This document shows, in pieces, positions 5,995 to 6,894 of a stretch of DNA of 6,894 nt (positions within the stretch are counted from its first letter, which is position 1; every line of letters begins with the position of its first letter). The notes below the pieces were generated by a model, which was not told where the DNA came from, ran no database searches, and saw only the letters and a list, made by a program, of their open reading frames with translations. The stretch comes from an uncultured Holophagaceae bacterium. Lineage in GTDB: Bacteria > Acidobacteriota > Holophagae > Holophagales > Holophagaceae. The stretch spans positions 1-6,894 of the forward strand of contig CAIXHJ010000363.1 of assembly GCA_903919165.1 (NCBI GenBank). Reading direction: 5' to 3'. A program made the translations under genes and the position numbers.

Positions 5995-6894
5995 CAGTCC
6001 ATCATCTCGCTGATGCTCCGTCCTCCGTGGATGCGCAGGATCGCGTCGCCGAAGAGCGCCGCGGTGGAAAGCACCTTGAGGTTGGGCAGTTGCTTGGCCC
6101 GTTCCGGGGAGATGGGAATGCTATCCGTGACCACCAGCTCATCGAGGTTGGCGGAGTTCAGGGTCTCCACCGCCTTGCCTGAGAACACCGGGTGCGTGAC
6201 GCCCACTCGCACGGAGCGGGCGCCCAGATCCCGGAGGATGCGGGCCGCCTCCTTGATGGAGCCGCCCGTGGCGATCTCATCGTCATAGATGATGGCGTCC
6301 CGGCCTTCCACATCGCCGATGAGGGCCACGCTCTGGGCCATCTCCGAGTCGTCGAAGCGGCGCTTGTCGATGATGGCCATGGGCACGGAGAGGCGCTTGG
6401 CGAAGTGTCCAGCGAACTTGGCGGCCCCGGCGTCCGTGGCCACCACCGTCGTGTTCGAAAGATCCTTGGTCTTGAAGTAGTTTGAAAGGATCGGCGTGGC
6501 CAACAGCTGGTCGGCGGGCTTGCGGAAGAAGCCCAGGATCTGCGGGGCGTGCAGCGTCATGGTCAGCACCCGGTCCGCGCCGGCGGTCTCCAGCAGATCG
6601 GCCACCAGGCGGGCCGTGATGGAAATGCGGGCCTCGTCCTTCTTGTCGCTCCGGGCATAGGGGAAGTAGGGCAACACGGCGGTGATGCGGGCGGCGGAAG
6701 CAAACTTCAGCGCGTCGATGAGGATGAGCAGCTCCATCAAATGGTCGCTGACGGGCGGGCAGGAGGACTGGATCACGAAGACATCGGCCTCCCGGACGTT
6801 CTCCTCGATCTTCACCTTTATGTTCTCGTTGGAGAACCGCGTCACCTTCAAGCGGCCCAGCGGCATGCCCATGTGGGTGGCGATACCGCTCGCC
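5994..6894 (-). CDS. prs: Ribose-phosphate pyrophosphokinase (PRPP synthetase), N-terminus outside the window
   Basis: Makes 5-phosphoribosyl-1-pyrophosphate from ribose 5-phosphate and ATP, the precursor for nucleotides, His, Trp and NAD. The frame runs open to the window edge (ASGIATH precedes the first ATG at 6872), and the family has about 315 residues, so roughly the first 15 are missing and 6872 is not the true start. Numbering from that ATG: RFSNENIKVKIEENVREADVFVIQS (12-36, typical N-terminal block), PYARSDKKD (71-79, ATP-binding region), TLHAPQILGFF (106-116, with the conserved His), KRRFDDSEM (170-178, flexible catalytic loop) and YDDEIATGGS (196-205, ribose-phosphate/PRPP loop). 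Several positions depart from the common form: YARSD rather than YARQD, TLH rather than DLH, and IATGG rather than IDTGG. I recall SDKKD/TLH forms from other bacteria, so this looks like a variant subfamily rather than a dead enzyme, but that is memory only. It ends in TGA overlapping the methyltransferase ATG. Cytoplasmic. Confidence 0.92.
   Translation of the reverse strand, partial: ASGIATHMGMPLGRLKVTRFSNENIKVKIEENVREADVFVIQSSCPPVSDHLMELLILIDALKFASAARITAVLPYFPYARSDKKDEARISITARLVADLLETAGADRVLTMTLHAPQILGFFRKPADQLLATPILSNYFKTKDLSNTTVVATDAGAAKFAGHFAKRLSVPMAIIDKRRFDDSEMAQSVALIGDVEGRDAIIYDDEIATGGSIKEAARILRDLGARSVRVGVTHPVFSGKAVETLNSANLDELVVTDSIPISPERAKQLPNLKVLSTAALFGDAILRIHGGRSISEMMD

Overview
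The window is GC-rich, gene-dense bacterial DNA with short intergenic gaps. The gene content (a DUF4382-type lipoprotein, a WYL regulator, a variant PRPP synthetase) and the strong G/C third-position bias would fit an Acidobacteriota of the Holophaga/Geothrix type. That placement is a recollection-based guess and nothing in the window proves it. I see no rRNA, tRNA, CRISPR array, insertion sequence or phage gene.

Left part (1-2883): three consecutive genes are each damaged or atypical. First, on +, is a MetX-like alpha/beta-hydrolase-fold acyltransferase gene (64-1161). Its reading frame is full length but is interrupted by one in-frame TAA at 730-732, between the nucleophile Ser and the Asp/His of the triad. 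Convergent to it, on -, is a WYL-domain transcriptional regulator (1200-2140). Its last ~60 codons lie in another frame; one extra C in a C-run at 1386-1388 would restore a 313-residue protein. Upstream of that, also on -, is a 205-residue protein (2266-2883) resembling only the N-terminal half of AMP-binding (adenylate-forming) enzymes, with a degenerate P-loop. The gap between the last two genes holds a perfect 12-bp palindrome and a near copy of it 48 bp away, candidate regulator binding sites.

Middle part (3036-4745, +): a well-formed lipoprotein gene with a clear ribosome binding site, lipobox, low-complexity Ser linker and DUF4382-like domain, followed by beta-rich repeats. It ends at a strong 13-bp hairpin that separates it from the convergent genes to the right.

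Right part (4831-6894, -): a two-gene unit. A ribose-phosphate pyrophosphokinase (prs, N-terminus cut by the window edge) is followed with a 1-nt stop/start overlap (TGATG) by a SAM-dependent methyltransferase of unknown substrate. The overlap points to co-translation.

I did not find a convincing new multi-gene system. The best leads are the two single-site lesions (real decay or sequence error), the half-length adenylation-like protein, and the prs-methyltransferase coupling.
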